The position numbers and the translations under genes were made by a program. From NCBI GenBank assembly GCA_963920705.1, contig OY987227.1, forward strand, positions 18,315,434 to 18,379,433: a DNA stretch of 64,000 nucleotides, in the 5' to 3' direction. The stretch comes from Odiellus spinosus. Taxonomy: Eukaryota; Arthropoda; Arachnida; Opiliones; Phalangiidae. This document shows, piece after piece, positions 50,155 to 62,446 of the stretch. The notes below the pieces were generated by a model, which worked only from the letters and a program-made list of their open reading frames with translations, searched no databases and was not told the origin of the DNA. How positions within the stretch are numbered: position 1 is the first letter of the stretch; every line of letters begins with the position of its first letter.

Positions 50155-50392
50155 AACAAACCTTGGAGGAACTATAGATGTAGAAACCGACTGATTCAGT
50201 ACCCTTCCAGTCTACGTAGGAGTTACTATATTCGTACTCCTACGCACATGCGTGTAAGGTTTTGTACGAGTCTCTCCTTTCCAACTTATTAAACCGCGCA
50301 ATTTGGTGGGAATTGGCGAACACCCTGTACTGGCATCTCTATTCGAGAACTGTCACTTGGCTACTCCCTCTATAGTTCCTACAAGAACAAAC
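50155..50392. mobile_element. MITE with CTTGKAGGAACTATAGA ends and 7-bp duplication
   Basis: A 224-bp element (50162-50385). The left end is CTTGGAGGAACTATAGAT. The right end on the minus strand is CTTGTAGGAACTATAGAG, 16 of 18 identical. The direct repeat AACAAAC flanks it at 50155-50161 and 50386-50392. A 7- to 8-bp duplication fits hAT- or P-like DNA transposons. It is non-coding. Confidence 0.8.
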
Positions 50393-52881
50393 TAGTCGAT
50401 TAAACAAATCCCGCCATTTGGCGCTGCTGAAAGCCGGCTAGCGCTATAATTATGATCTCTAGAATCCCGGGGACTTTAGCCTTTCCTCTGGACAGAGGCC
50501 ATTGGACGTGTTTACCCATTTTACCATCCTCAACATCGTCGGCGACCTTATCACTATTCGTCATCTTTAGTTGGGATGAGAGTATTTCAGCTTGTACAAA
50601 GCCACAGTACCGTACGTCTCTAAGTAACCAAATCAGAATACCAAGTAACGAGTCTTGTTTCGTACATTTTGTAAACTCTAGTTGCTTCTGGACCAAACCC
50701 GCTTCCTCCGCACTCCCCTAGATGTACATGAAGGGCGCTCGCCCCACCATAACCTCCTGGCTACCCCGTTCCTACTCTACTATTTGTTTACGCTCGCGCG
50801 AACGGGTTAAGCCTTTGACGTTTGCCGAGGAATTACCGAAATTACTGAAGGTATGGGAGAAGATGGTGGGAGGTTTGCTCCGTATTTTCTCACCCTCTCT
50901 CTCGCGTCATTAATGTAAATTTTCCAACACCCACCATTGGTTTTCTCACCCCAGCTTGTCCGATTGAGAATCTTGAACTATGTCTCGTGGATCGTGAAAG
51001 TGGTTTTGGGAAGATAGAATGTTTCACGCTTAGTCGAGGGTGTAATGTATAAGTTGGTATACGCTATTGCCTTATTAGTCTGAACCACTTTTATGTTCTC
51101 CCAATCACCCTCTGATCTTTACGTCTTTTGTATTAATTTTGGTAACGTAATGACAGCTCGCTACGTCGCTTGGACACAAGATCTTGCGTTTCTATATGGG
51201 ATAAAATGACATTGTTTCGTAGCCTATTTAAGAGCTAAGGTTCTGAGACCTACAGCTCTTGATTTCCAGGGTCAGATTAAGATTGAAATAATTACAATAT
51301 CAAATACGAGTTATATAAATAGAGAAGTTAGATAATTACAACAAAATTCTTCACAAGCTTTGGTCAAGTTACGAATTTGTAATCGGTTTATCAAAATAGG
51401 CCAAATAATAAAAATAAAATAAAAGTAGGCGAAAATGAAAGCGCGTGCCAAGTATTAAACGCGAAGAATTAACGTCAAGTCTATTTCAAATTTAAAATTA
51501 GGCTTAAGATTTTCACTTTTCGGTATAGCTGATTCTTTTTTTGGAAAAATAAGTCTCAAAAAATATCTAGACTATTTTACCCAGTAACAAGATCTATAAT
51601 TACGCCTCATTAAACTTTAAAAAAAATCGCACAATCATCCCAAATCAAACTAGTGTGAAAATTGGCGTAAAAATTTCGTATTATATATGTTTTAATAAAT
51701 AAATTATATTATTAATCATTTCCCCACAATACAACCCTCAATTTACACGAAAAACATTTATTTCGAACCAAATGCGCTAAAACCGTAGAATTAAAAATGC
51801 TATAGTTTTTAGCGCAAAATTCCTTTTTATTGTGAGGATGTGAACGAAGAAAAAAATTGGCCTAAAAATTCCGTGATATATTTTTATTAATAAAATCTAT
51901 TCCATTATTAACCATTTCCCCCTAATACCACGGTGAATTTACCCAAAAAACATTACAGTTCTAACAAAATGCTTGCTCTAAAGCAGTGTTCCGTGGTATT
52001 AAAAATTCTATAATCACTGGCAAAAAATTCGGTAACAAGTTAATGTTAGTAGGTTATACTATAGTCCCCCCACTACCTCCCTCTTCTTCCCCGATCGGCG
52101 ATTGAACAAAGTAAGATCGAGCTCTCGCTGTTGCCGCGCGTCGTCCCAGTTTTTACCCGAAATTCTTTGTTAAATCGCTTTTAAATGATTGTTAATGTCC
52201 GGATTTCCAACAGAAAGAAGCCTAAACTATAACGGATTAATGCTACGATTAAATTAACGCCACGCGTTTCCGTAAAATTAGACGAGATGTTTTTGAAAGG
52301 CGTACATTCCCGGCCAACGACGAACGCCTCAGCCTAGCCATCTTGGACCTCGATGTCACCGGCGAAACGCCATATTGGTACAATTTTCATTGCCTTTAAA
52401 TCGAGTGGAATAATATACAGATGTTATCGTCGAACTCTGCCTCAACTATCCAGCCGAAGGTTACCGAAACATTTGGGTCTCAGTTTTGGGTGAGTTTTAA
52501 TTTCATGTGTTTTTGTTGGGCTGTTGGCCGGCTGGCTTCGCAGTGTCTGCCGCTACTCATGTTAGGCATAGCGCGTCGATTACACCGCACTGTTTCAACA
52601 GCCATTTTTGTTTTCGCCTAACGGGGTGGATTGCATCATTGCAGGGGGGAGAAGGAGTGGATGTATGATGGACTTTTTAAGTTAATTTTTTTTTTGGCTG
52701 GCCGCCAAAGGCTGAGGGGTGCCGAGACTTTTTTTTATTCTTTACTGTCGAATCAGAATATTGGTAATATTAAAAGGATTATATTAAATGTACTTTCCTT
52801 AAAGTTAATAGACATATTGGCTAAGCCAATAATTAAATACGATACGTTAAGGGTTTATAATTAAATTGTTCTAGGTCATGT

Positions 52882-52898
52882 GGGGGGGGGGGGGGGGG
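52882..52898. repeat. Poly-G run of 17
   Basis: Seventeen consecutive G directly before the minisatellite field, in sequence otherwise very poor in G/C. Confidence 0.85.
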
Positions 52899-53031
52899 TT
52901 ATAAAATGTAGGGAGTTATATACATTCAGGGGGTTTAATTAAATACGTTTATGTGATTTTAATTAGTTTGGCGGTTTTAATACGGTCTTAGTTACTTACA
53001 TTAATATGATGCCTTTAATTAAATACGTTGA

Positions 53032-54745
53032 ATTTTTGTATGGCACTATAGGATGTTTTTAATTTTTGTATGGCACTATAGGATGTTTTTAATTTTTGTA
53101 TGGCACTATAGGATGTTTTTAATTTTTGTATGGAACTATGGGAATTTTTGTATGGAACTATGGGAATTTTTGTATGGAACTATGGGAATTTTTGTATGGA
53201 ACTATGGGAATTTTTGTATGGAACTATGGGAATTTTTGTATGGAACTATGGGAATTTTTGTATGGAACTATGGGAATTTTTGTATGGAACTATGGGAATT
53301 TTTGTATGGAACTATGGGAATTTTTGTATGGAACTATGGGAATTTTTGTATGGAACTATGGGAATTTTTGTATGGAACTATAGGAGTTTTTGGATTTTTG
53401 TCTGGAACTATAGGATTTTTGAATTTTATATGGAACCACAAGACTTTTTGAATTTTTGTATGGAACCATAGGACTTTTTGAATTTTTGTATGGAACTATA
53501 GGACTTTTTGATTTTTTGTATGGAACCATAGGAATTTTTGTATGGAACTATAGGATTTTTTGAATTTCGACATAGAACTATAGGAGTTTTTGAATTTCGA
53601 CATGGAACTATAGGAGTTTTTGAATTTCGACATGGAACTATAGGAGTTTTTGAATTTCGACATGGAACTATAGGAGTTTTTGAATTTCGACATGGAACTA
53701 TAGGAGTTTTTGAATTTCGACATGGAACTATAGGAGTTTTTGAATTTCGACATGGAACTATAGGAGTTTTTGAATTTCGACATGGAACTATAGGAGTTTT
53801 TGAATTTCGACATGGAACTATAGGAGTTTTTGAATTTCGACATGGAACTATAGGAGTTTTTGAATTTCGACATGGAACTATAGGAGTTTTTGAATTTCGA
53901 CATGGAACTATAGGAGTTTTTGAATTTCGACATGGAACTATAGGAGTTTTTGAATTTCGACATGGAACTATAGGAGTTTTTGAATTTCGACATGGAACTA
54001 TAGGAGTTTTTGAATTTCGACATGGAACTATAGGAGTTTTTGAATTTCGACATGGAAGTATAGGAGTTTTTGAATTTCGACATGGAAGTATAGGAGTTTT
54101 TGAATTTCGACATGGAAGTATAGGAGTTTTTGAATTTCGACATGGAAGTATAGGAGTTTTTGAATTTCGACATGGAAGTATAGGAGTTTTTGAATTTCGA
54201 CATGGAAGTATAGGAGTTTTTGAATTTCGACATGGAAGTATAGGAGTTTTTGAATTTCGACATGGAACTATAGGAGTTTTTGAATTTCGACATGGAAGTA
54301 TAGGAGTTTTTAATTTCGACGAACTATAGGAGTTTTTAATTTCGACGAACTATAGGAGTTTTTGAATTTCGATATGAATCTATAGGAGTTTTTGAATTTC
54401 GATATGAATCTATAGGAGTTTTTGAATTTCGATATGAATCTATAGGAGTTTTTGCATTTCGATATGAATCTATAGGAGTTTTTGCATTTCGATATGAATC
54501 TATAGGAGTTTTTGCATTTCGATATGAATCTATAGGAGTTTTTGCATTTCGATATGAATCTATAGGAGTTTCTGAATTTCGATATGAAACTATAGGAGTT
54601 TTTGAATTTATATATGAAACTGTAGGATTTTTGGATTTTTTGATATGAATCTATAGGAGTTTTTGAACTTCGATATGAAACTGTAGGAGTTTTTGAATTT
54701 CGACATGGAACTTTAGGAGTTTTTCGTATTTCGATATGGAACTAT
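53032..54745. repeat. Compound minisatellite field, 22- and 30-bp units
   Basis: Five sub-arrays follow each other. First come about three 30-bp units ending GGCACTATAGGATG (53032-53121). Next are about twelve 22-bp units of GGAATTTTTGTATGGAACTA+TG (53122-53380), then mixed units with GGAACCATAGGACTTTTTG (53381-53560). About 25 nearly identical 30-bp units follow, with TTTTTGAATTTCGACATGGA (53561-54310). Last are about 14 decaying units with TTTCGATATGAATCTATAGG (54311-54745). All derive from one ancestral motif (TTTTTG, then a TATGGAACTATAGG-like core). A GGAACTA-to-GGAAGTA variant occurs as a block at about 54051-54230. The open frames on both strands result from the unit lengths. Confidence 0.95.
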
Positions 54746-57345
54746 GAGTCTTTAAGTTATGAATGGATCTGAATGGAACTATGGGTCTATTTAAAATAGG
54801 AGGCATTGATGTTGAATTTTTCATCAATTTTATTTGAATTCTATAAGCGATGGAAATTCCTAAAAATTTAATCAGAAATAGAGTGGGGAATTTAAAATAA
54901 GGAAATATCAAATATTTTTCCTCATAATATATAATCAAATTATAAGTTGGCGACATTGACATATATATAAAACACATGCAAGTAACTCCGAAATCAAACC
55001 TATAACTAGATAAATAAATAAATTTTCGTCACTCTTTTTCAAATATTTTGTATAGTAAATAATCTTTAACGTCCGGAATTGTAAATTATTCCAGACCTCC
55101 TTTATTTAGTGAAATAACCAAAGTACTTCTCATTTGAAATCTGTTTTCTATGAATTTTTAGATTACTTCTAAGGCTGTAAGTCTGTACATAATTTTATAA
55201 CTTCAAGATCGACATTCCAATTTGGTTTTTTTTTTAGATTGGGAGTAAAAAAATATAGTTTAGGTCGTAAATGTCTAGAGACCTCCCATCGATTAAATGT
55301 TTTTTTTTTGTTGTCATTTCTACTCCATTCATATATATCTTTACTATTTTGCAGACATCTTGACAAGTTTCTCTTATTTCTTTTTTTTTATCCCTAAATG
55401 CTCTACTCTGTAGGGAGTAGGATCTGTGCACTGGATTAGAGATAGTAAAGTAAAAGGCAGGATGAAAGAAAGGCGTGTCTTTTGCTAGTAGATTATGGAA
55501 ACGTGGTATATATATGAATAGAAAATGCCAACCTTAGAATTGTGTATTCTACTATAATAGCTGATTTTTTTACATGCGAATCTCAGGGATTACTACACGC
55601 AACGAAGGCTCTATGGATGGCATAGTCTATCCTGCCTAGAGTATCTCTTGCCCTCTTAAGACAGAAGAGGTTTTCTCTTAGCCAAAGGCTCCATCCCGAT
55701 CTCTGTTCACATTTGATAAACTAGGTTTTTTCCGCGTTGAACTTAATACTCTGGAGTCGGATTGCGTATACAAGTGTAAATTTATTCTTAACTTAATAAC
55801 TTTCCAAATCGCTGTTTTATTCTACGGGGCTTTTAATGTACTTATCCCTCCGCATACAATATAATAGAAAATATCAAAATGTTTTTTTTCTTTTGGAAAA
55901 TCATGGAATATTGAGAAATTATTTCATAGAATTTATTTTAGCTTTTTGGAAATGTGTGATTTTTAGATTTTGAATGAGAAATGAAGGGAAACTATGGAAA
56001 TACGAGAAATATTAGAAAACTTTGTAGGGGTAATATGGGTGTTACATTTAACTTTAATCAGAGTTCATATCGACTTGGGATATCACAACGTTACTTACGG
56101 GGGCATAGCAATTCTTGGACAAACTTAGTTTGGTGCTTTTGACTGAAAAATAGGTTTCTATAGTGCAACATTTAGATTTCTGACTATGGAAAATTATAAA
56201 ATTCAAAGGAGGGTTGAGTTTAGTTCGGTTTAATTTATATAAATAGTATTAAAAAATAATCTCTTCTCTTGGAAGAATTCGCTGGCTACATTTTTTTAAT
56301 ATACGACAGGTATGCCATGTCATTGTATATCAGTCTTTCTGTATCTACTTTAACCATTATATCAACTGACCTAATTATTATAAAGCAGGAGTATTGTATA
56401 GTTGGAAAAATATTGTCGAGCATTTATAGTTAGTGTGAACAGGCTTTGACGGTATACGTCTCGAAGAATATATAGGTCCCATAAGAGAAAGAATTACTTT
56501 AGATATATACGAAGGAGCGAGTGAAATACCCCAAATTGACACGAGACTGCCCTTATCCCGCACAATCAGTCGAAAAGTTCAAAAGACACCGCACTAACAT
56601 TTCCTCTATTTCTGTTATTTCTGTTCTTGGCGGTATAAATTGAACATGGGCTTCTAATTGTTGAAAGCTACGACTGATTCTTACTGTTTCAAGGTATTTG
56701 AACCAATGAAAATAATGTTGTTAGAAGAAGGAAATTCAGGAATTTTATATTTCGTATTCACACTATCCCAGATTTGTTGGCGTTGACTCGAATTTGGTCG
56801 AACAAGCCATTGTTACGTAGAATCGATAGAGATAAGAACTTTATTCTTTTTCTCATTCGTTCCTCGCAAAATAATTTATCCCTTCCTATTTGGAATAAGA
56901 ATCCCTAGGGTCAGTAAGATAGTGATGGCCATCCCATCTTCTTATACGCTCCAATTTTTATTTTTAAAATAAATTTACCAACGCGTGTAATCTTAATTGA
57001 AAAGATACAAAGCCTCGTTTTCACATCCATCTCATTTTAGTACTAGATTTTATCTAAATTTCATATAAACGATTCACACGTAAACTTATCAAGACTGGTT
57101 TGCGAAGCGAGAAACCCTGAATGAAAAATAAATTATATTAATTGAACTCATTACTAAAATATTCGAAGTATAAAGATCCAAGAAGTTGATTATTAGGCTA
57201 AAATATTAAAAGTATTAAAATCAAGTGGAAATTAGGCAAAAATGTTAGCTGAAACAGAGAGAACTTTAAGAATAGACCAAAATATTAGGGGAAAGAAATG
57301 GAAATTCAAAAATTAGGTTAAAGATTGGGGCAAACGAAAATATGA

Positions 57346-57678
57346 TTAAACAGGGTTGCCACAGGTCAGGGAAAACAGGGAAAAGTCAGGGAATTTGAAA
57401 ATGAACCAAAAAGGTCAGGGAAAAGTCAGGGAATTTAAAGATCTGTCAAGAAGCCAGGATATTACAATCATTATCTTGATTTGAAGCAAAGGCTTAAAAC
57501 AACCTAAATGATTACCATGTTTTTAAAATATTTATTTTTGAGTAATATAAAAGATAAAAGGTTAAAAATTGGATAGTGTTAGCTCAAACGGTCAGGGAAA
57601 ATCGTTGGAAAAGGTCAGGGAAAAACCTGGAAAAGTCAGGGAATTTGAATCTGATAAAAATGTGGCAACCCTGTTAAA
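57346..57678. mobile_element. MITE with perfect CAGGGTTGCCACA ends and TTAAA duplication
   Basis: A 323-bp element (57351-57673). A perfect 13-bp inverted repeat, CAGGGTTGCCACA / TGTGGCAACCCTG, closes it, and a direct TTAAA duplication flanks it (57346-57350, 57674-57678). The interior repeats GGTCAGGGAAAA and AAGTCAGGGAATTTGAA about five times as subterminal motifs. It is non-coding. A nested relative at 22058-22359 also shows a 5-bp duplication. Confidence 0.85.
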
Positions 57679-58480
57679 ATTAGGCCGAAATGTTAGGATA
57701 TAAAGTCGGGAAAGTTAAAATTAGATCAACAGGTTATTTGGTAAACAAGGAAAGGTTAGTGAAGGGTTTATGATTTTATACAATCTCCCCTTGCTCTAGT
57801 AAAATGTAAACGAGGTTAAAGTAAATTTACTTGATCCCGCAATGTCTTCTTTATGATTCCCAAGTGTAACAAGAAGTGCCATTATAAATTAAACCAAAAC
57901 CGCTATTAATAGGCCTACCTCATTGAGGATTCTCCATCTACCTAGAAGTGACCAAAGTGTTAAACCCGCAAATTACAATACCCCTTAAGGATCCCCAATC
58001 CATAAAGAATTGGGAAAATGCTAATCGGGGGTTTCGAAGTTTCGATTTTGATATATTTCGCCCTATTAAAAACATCTCTGAGTGTTTTGCTAGAGATTTT
58101 TAGTTTTTAGGGTTAATTCAATTGGATATGGAAACGAGCCTTCAGTTCAGGAGAGGTAAAACTTAATATTTGAGTTTCAAATTATTTGGAAAGTCCTGTC
58201 AGGGCGAAAACTCCACTTACAATTATTTCGGATTGAGGGTTGGGTGTTGAGGGACCAAGTTTTGGTTGCTGACCCGTACGTCCTAATATCGACAATGTTT
58301 GCTCGATTCGGTTAGCCCGGGGATGGAGAAAAATCAAGCCTGGTGTTGGTTTGTTATAGGCTGTCCATTTTTCCTCATTCTCGAATTTAGCCTGAAGTCG
58401 GAGGAGAAACTCATTCTCAATATGGTCTCTATATACTTGTATATCTTTGAATTTATTAAGGGAGGGTGAAACTTAAAGCC

Positions 58481-58555
58481 AGGGGTTGTGGCGCCCCTTC
58501 CCTAAGAACTATAATAGTCGGGGGTGGTGCCCCCTCCCTGAAACTAAAAAAGTCG
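58481..58555. repeat. Two-copy GC-rich tandem repeat
   Basis: GGGGTTGTGGCGCCCC...CCCTAAGAACTATAATAGTCG is followed head to tail by GGGGTGGTGCCCCC...CCCTGAAACTAAAAAAGTCG. Each copy also has its own GGGG...CCCC stem potential. Confidence 0.5.
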
Positions 58556-60220
58556 TGTACTGAACCAACTGTCTGACAGTTTTAACTAATGCTTCTTCGA
58601 AGACAATGGAAGATTTCCGTTAGATTTAAAAATCAGTACGTTATGGCCGACTCTAGGCAACAAATTCTAACGTCCATAAAAAAACTAACATAAATTGAAA
58701 AGATTAACGGTTTTGCGTGCTCTCTTTCTTTTAAAAAGACAGTTTTTTTATCCAGGAATGTCTGGAACCTTTAAATAATCAAACTTTTGAGTGTCAACAT
58801 CCCTTTTTGATGGTAGGGTGCGGCGTGAGGAGATTGTCCCCTTTATATTTACGTAAAGAATAGGTCGAACTAGAATAAGTGAGTAAGCCATCATCAATAT
58901 TCATTCCAGCCTCCGGGAGAGTTCTTGTCAGCTATAGTCCAATTTCATCTTAATTTGATTGCACGTACCAACGTAAGCTTCCCATTATCTCTATAATTTG
59001 TTTATTTTGAGTTCACGGGAGGCAATAGCTTGTACGCGCTGCCAGTTCAATATGGAATTACAACAGGATCCTCTCTTCTCAGGATTTAGGCCTATTTTCC
59101 TCTAGTACCATCCCACACCTCTATATACTGTAAATCTTGTGCCAGCTATAAAAGTGCCTAACGTCGCTCGGGAAGAACTATTTTGCAAATCCCCTTTTGG
59201 ATCAAAATTGGTGATTTCATCCAGTCATTTTTCATATATAATCCGTCAGAACCTTGGAATGGTTTTAACTCCTATATAAATATTAGTTTTTCTCTAAGAA
59301 TTCAGGTTACTTCAAAGATTACATCTTAGTTTAGTTTGTCCACTGGGTAATGTTGCGTTTAGTGGGAGATTGAAATAAAGGTGGGTTAATAGTCATTTCC
59401 ACCTCGAGTTTGCTAGGCTAACCATTACATCTTTGATTTGTTGATGAAGAAGTAGAGGGTACTGCACTTTGAGTGTGCCGCCAATCGTACGCGGTCGACT
59501 ACAGACACTCGCTGTTCAGCTAGGGACAAATGCCGCAAAACTCGCCATTTTCAGTTTTAGTAACACCATATGCCGCTTCTCAATTAAATTTGAGTAAATT
59601 AGCAAACTTATAAGGTTGCTAATATTATTTTTAAAGATGCTTACGGAAGAAAGAAGTAGAGGAATATAACCTGCTATCATTTCATAAAGTATTCTATACG
59701 AAAAGTTTCAATTCATTAATTATTAAATTACCAGAATATATTCGTTGATTTTTAATGAGTTTTTTGAAGTGCAATATTTTTGGGCTTAAAAGAGCTTTAT
59801 GTTCTCATTTTAAATAATTTATTTTCATCGAAATTTTCCTCGGGCTTTGTTTAGGTTTTTATTTAAAATTAAAGAGAATGTTTATGAAAGTTTAAAAACT
59901 TAAAATTTCGCGTGCCGTATCTTATCATAAAAGAAACTCGTTTCATTAATTCATATTCGCTTGGAAAGTTTATCTAGAAAATATCTTCTTTTAAAAAATC
60001 TTAATTTTAAGTTAAAATCTTTGACGTCTTTCGTCTTTGAATTCTCCGTATACCTGATAGTCGCTCCTAGGGCCCTAGCTTGCTCGAGCTCTAAAATTGA
60101 AAGTAACTATGCTGGATCACGCGATCTGAATGGATGAGCATTGCGATGTGTCGTGCCTCAACGACAAGGCAAAGAATGAATTGTACAGTTTTTTGTTTTT
60201 GTTTTTAGATTATTATACAG

Positions 60221-60330
60221 GGTTCATACTAACCTGGAATACCTGGAAATATCGAGGAGTTTTGAATGTTAGGGAGACTTTTTAAAATTTTACTTAAATC
60301 AGGGAAATCAGGGAAAAATGGAAGTGTGAG
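60221..60330. mobile_element. Fragment of a CAGGGTTC-ended element (family B)
   Basis: It starts CAGGGTTCATACTAACCTGG and contains AAATCAGGGAAATCAGGGAA. This matches the left ends at 18229 and 32026. No right end is seen, so it is probably truncated. Confidence 0.5.
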
Positions 60331-61513
60331 AATTCAGAATTCGAAATTGCCCTCTAGCGGTTGAGATTGTAACTAAGTAGGCGGTGATAATATTGCGCTG
60401 AACTTTCTAGACGTGTACTGGGATGAAAATGTATCGACGAAAAACAACTCTCCCCTTTCCCTCGCGAAACGAAGGAGAGTGTCTCGCCCGGCAGTCGCGA
60501 TTTCGAGTCTGATTTACTATAGAAAGAATATACTGGGCCTGGCCGCCTTACTGTACAAATTTCGGAATATATACTTAGGGTGAAACCATGGACTGAGTAA
60601 ATCGGACTCGCTTCATTGTCACCCATAGTATGTCGCCTTATAAACTTGAAGGATGATTTACTTTTGGTATTGCTCGATTCATCCTTACGAACTTCAGTAA
60701 AATCAGTCCGAAATTTCATTTCTTTCAAAGTGAACAAAGGTGCTCTTCTCTATCTCTTATGATTTTATAGTCAATATATAGAGGATACGCTATAGCTGAA
60801 CTTGGTTCGCCATAAATTTTACTCTGAATAAATATTGCATCGCGGATAAGGGAACCCGAGAGAGTATTTTCCTGATCCTCCTAAATGTATATACGCACGC
60901 GATGAGAACGATTTTTCACGGTGGCTTACTTTTAACCTTTTATGATCGTATATATTTTGGCGCCCCTTTTCTCTCCAAGTCCCAACCAACCCGGCCTATG
61001 GTCAATTGAGTTTCCCCGCAAATGGACTTATTTTTAAAACTTAAGGGAGGAGTTTTCAATTTTCATTCGGGTTTTTCTCTTCATTTGACTCTCTTAGACG
61101 CGGGGATAAAGAGACATAACATTATATTACGTATAATCATCAGCTTTTCCCATTACCCCGGCGCCTTTTACTTCATTGCATCTATATTTTATTTCAACTT
61201 GATAGTGAAAAACATATTGGATTAATTTATCTCTGGATAATAACGGGTTGCCGATAGCTTTGTACACGCTGATAAATCAATGTGATATAGACTTTAAGGG
61301 GATGGACACGGCCGGACACTAATGAAGTTTGAAAATTTTAAATTGCGTTTTCCATCTCTTTTAATTCCCCGTAATTTTCTCAGTTCGTTCGACTTACTCG
61401 CGTTAACGAACCGTCGTTGACTCTTAGAAAATTACCCGTTGCTAGATGTGCGTTGAAAAGACCACTAGTTTTAGTCGATCAATATAAAGGGGTGGAAAAA
61501 CTTTCAAAGATCA

Positions 61514-61810
61514 TTAAAGGGAGAATTTAATTCTACAACTAGTGATTTTTTTTATCTATTCCTTATCGTTAATATAGGCATAATCCACCAGTGAACAAAA
61601 ATTACATACAAATATTAATCTATAGAAATAAATTTAAAACTTACCCCGAAAATAGGCTTAGCATGGATTCATGGAGATCCTGCATTCCCCGTATAAGGGT
61701 CATAGATCAAAGTCATTGGTCGCTAGTCCTTATATGGGGAGCTCAGGATCTCTTAAATTCAGCTAAGCCTAGTTTGATGGTAAGTTTTAAGTTGTTTGGA
61801 ATGGTGAAGG
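61514..61810. mobile_element. Foldback MITE (family E, copy 3)
   Basis: TTAA at 61514-61517 is followed by AGGGAGAA, then TAGTGATTTTTTTTATC, TTCCTTATCGTTAATATAGG and ATAATCCACCAGTGAACAAA. The interior has the inverted pair AGGCTTAGCATGGATTCATG / AATTCAGCTAAGCCT, with GGAGATCCTG / CAGGATCTC. The right outer end is not preserved. It is the best copy for seeing the palindromic core. Confidence 0.65.
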
Positions 61811-62297
61811 TGGCGTGATAGCTGCCTTGACCCATGCCAACTCACATGGAATGAGTCTATAGAGTTCTTATTATGCAATAATGCGCATTTTAACGAGACT
61901 TTACATTTAAATACAACCCATTTCAGCTTTGTTCCTATTAACTCTAACATCGCGAACTAGCTCAAACATAGTGGTGATCAATTTGAGTTTTCAGCACCCA
62001 TAGAGCTAGATTTCCGCCCTACGTCTGTTTTCGATCAATTCATTTCTAGAGAAAGGGTTACGTATATGGTACGGAAATCTCAAAACTTATTTTGACTATA
62101 TTTGTTGGCAGCAAAAATGAACTCCACCCTTTTCACCGCTAATTGATCTTCGTGATATTGGTAGGGGTATATACAAATTTAGTTTTCATTTTAATTTTGA
62201 CTAGCTCATTGGGCTCTTAATATTCCATACCACACATTTTACAAATTCTAGTATATTATTATTATGATTATGAATATGAACTATCACTAAATTATAG

Positions 62298-62298
<1 letters not shown>

Positions 62299-62380
<82 letters not shown>
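62299..62380. repeat. (TTA)n microsatellite, about 27 copies
   Basis: Uninterrupted TTA/ATT trinucleotide run of about 82 bp. Confidence 0.95.
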
Positions 62381-62381
<1 letters not shown>

Positions 62382-62446
62382 AAAAGTGTTGTTTCTTTAT
62401 CCAAATTTTCCTCCCCTCGCCATATATGTGCTGATACTTATGATCA

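Larger units (their letters stand above)
49394..53031. other. Region upstream of the visible prohormone exons
   Basis: Mostly AT-rich sequence with no recognised exon. A MITE with clear target duplications sits at 50155-50392, followed by a GC-richer stretch (50393-50930) with overlapping open frames. ATTAACCATTTCCCC-type phrases recur in pairs at about 51710 and 51905, suggesting a diverged local duplication. A 17-G run lies at 52882-52898. The first prohormone exon was searched for here by its LSRF-FYGH codons and not found. Confidence 0.5.
54746..62298. other. Gene-poor region between the minisatellite fields
   Basis: About 7.5 kb without a recognisable gene. It contains the CAGGG MITE at 57346-57678, a CAGGGTTCATACT end at 60221, a two-copy GC-rich repeat (58481-58555), and a family E copy (61514-61810). 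The 127-codon minus-strand frame at 60354-60737 is Ser/Lys-rich and matches no family I know. The missing prohormone exon was not found here. Confidence 0.5.

Noticed and set aside
50162-50230. Candidate first exon of the prohormone gene (frame with GFY on the minus strand)
   Set aside because: It lies inside the MITE at 50162-50385 and lacks the LSRF peptide and a signal peptide.
53496-54329. Long open frames on both strands (about 263-265 codons)
   Set aside because: They are created by 30-bp tandem units without stops. The decapeptide repeats simply mirror the DNA repeat on each strand, and no start or splice context supports translation.
60354-60737. 127-codon minus-strand frame
   Set aside because: Ser/Lys-rich without a recognisable domain, and no linked exons; probably chance in a less AT-rich stretch.
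62201-62404. Minus-strand frame with a poly-isoleucine run
   Set aside because: It is a translation of the TTA microsatellite.
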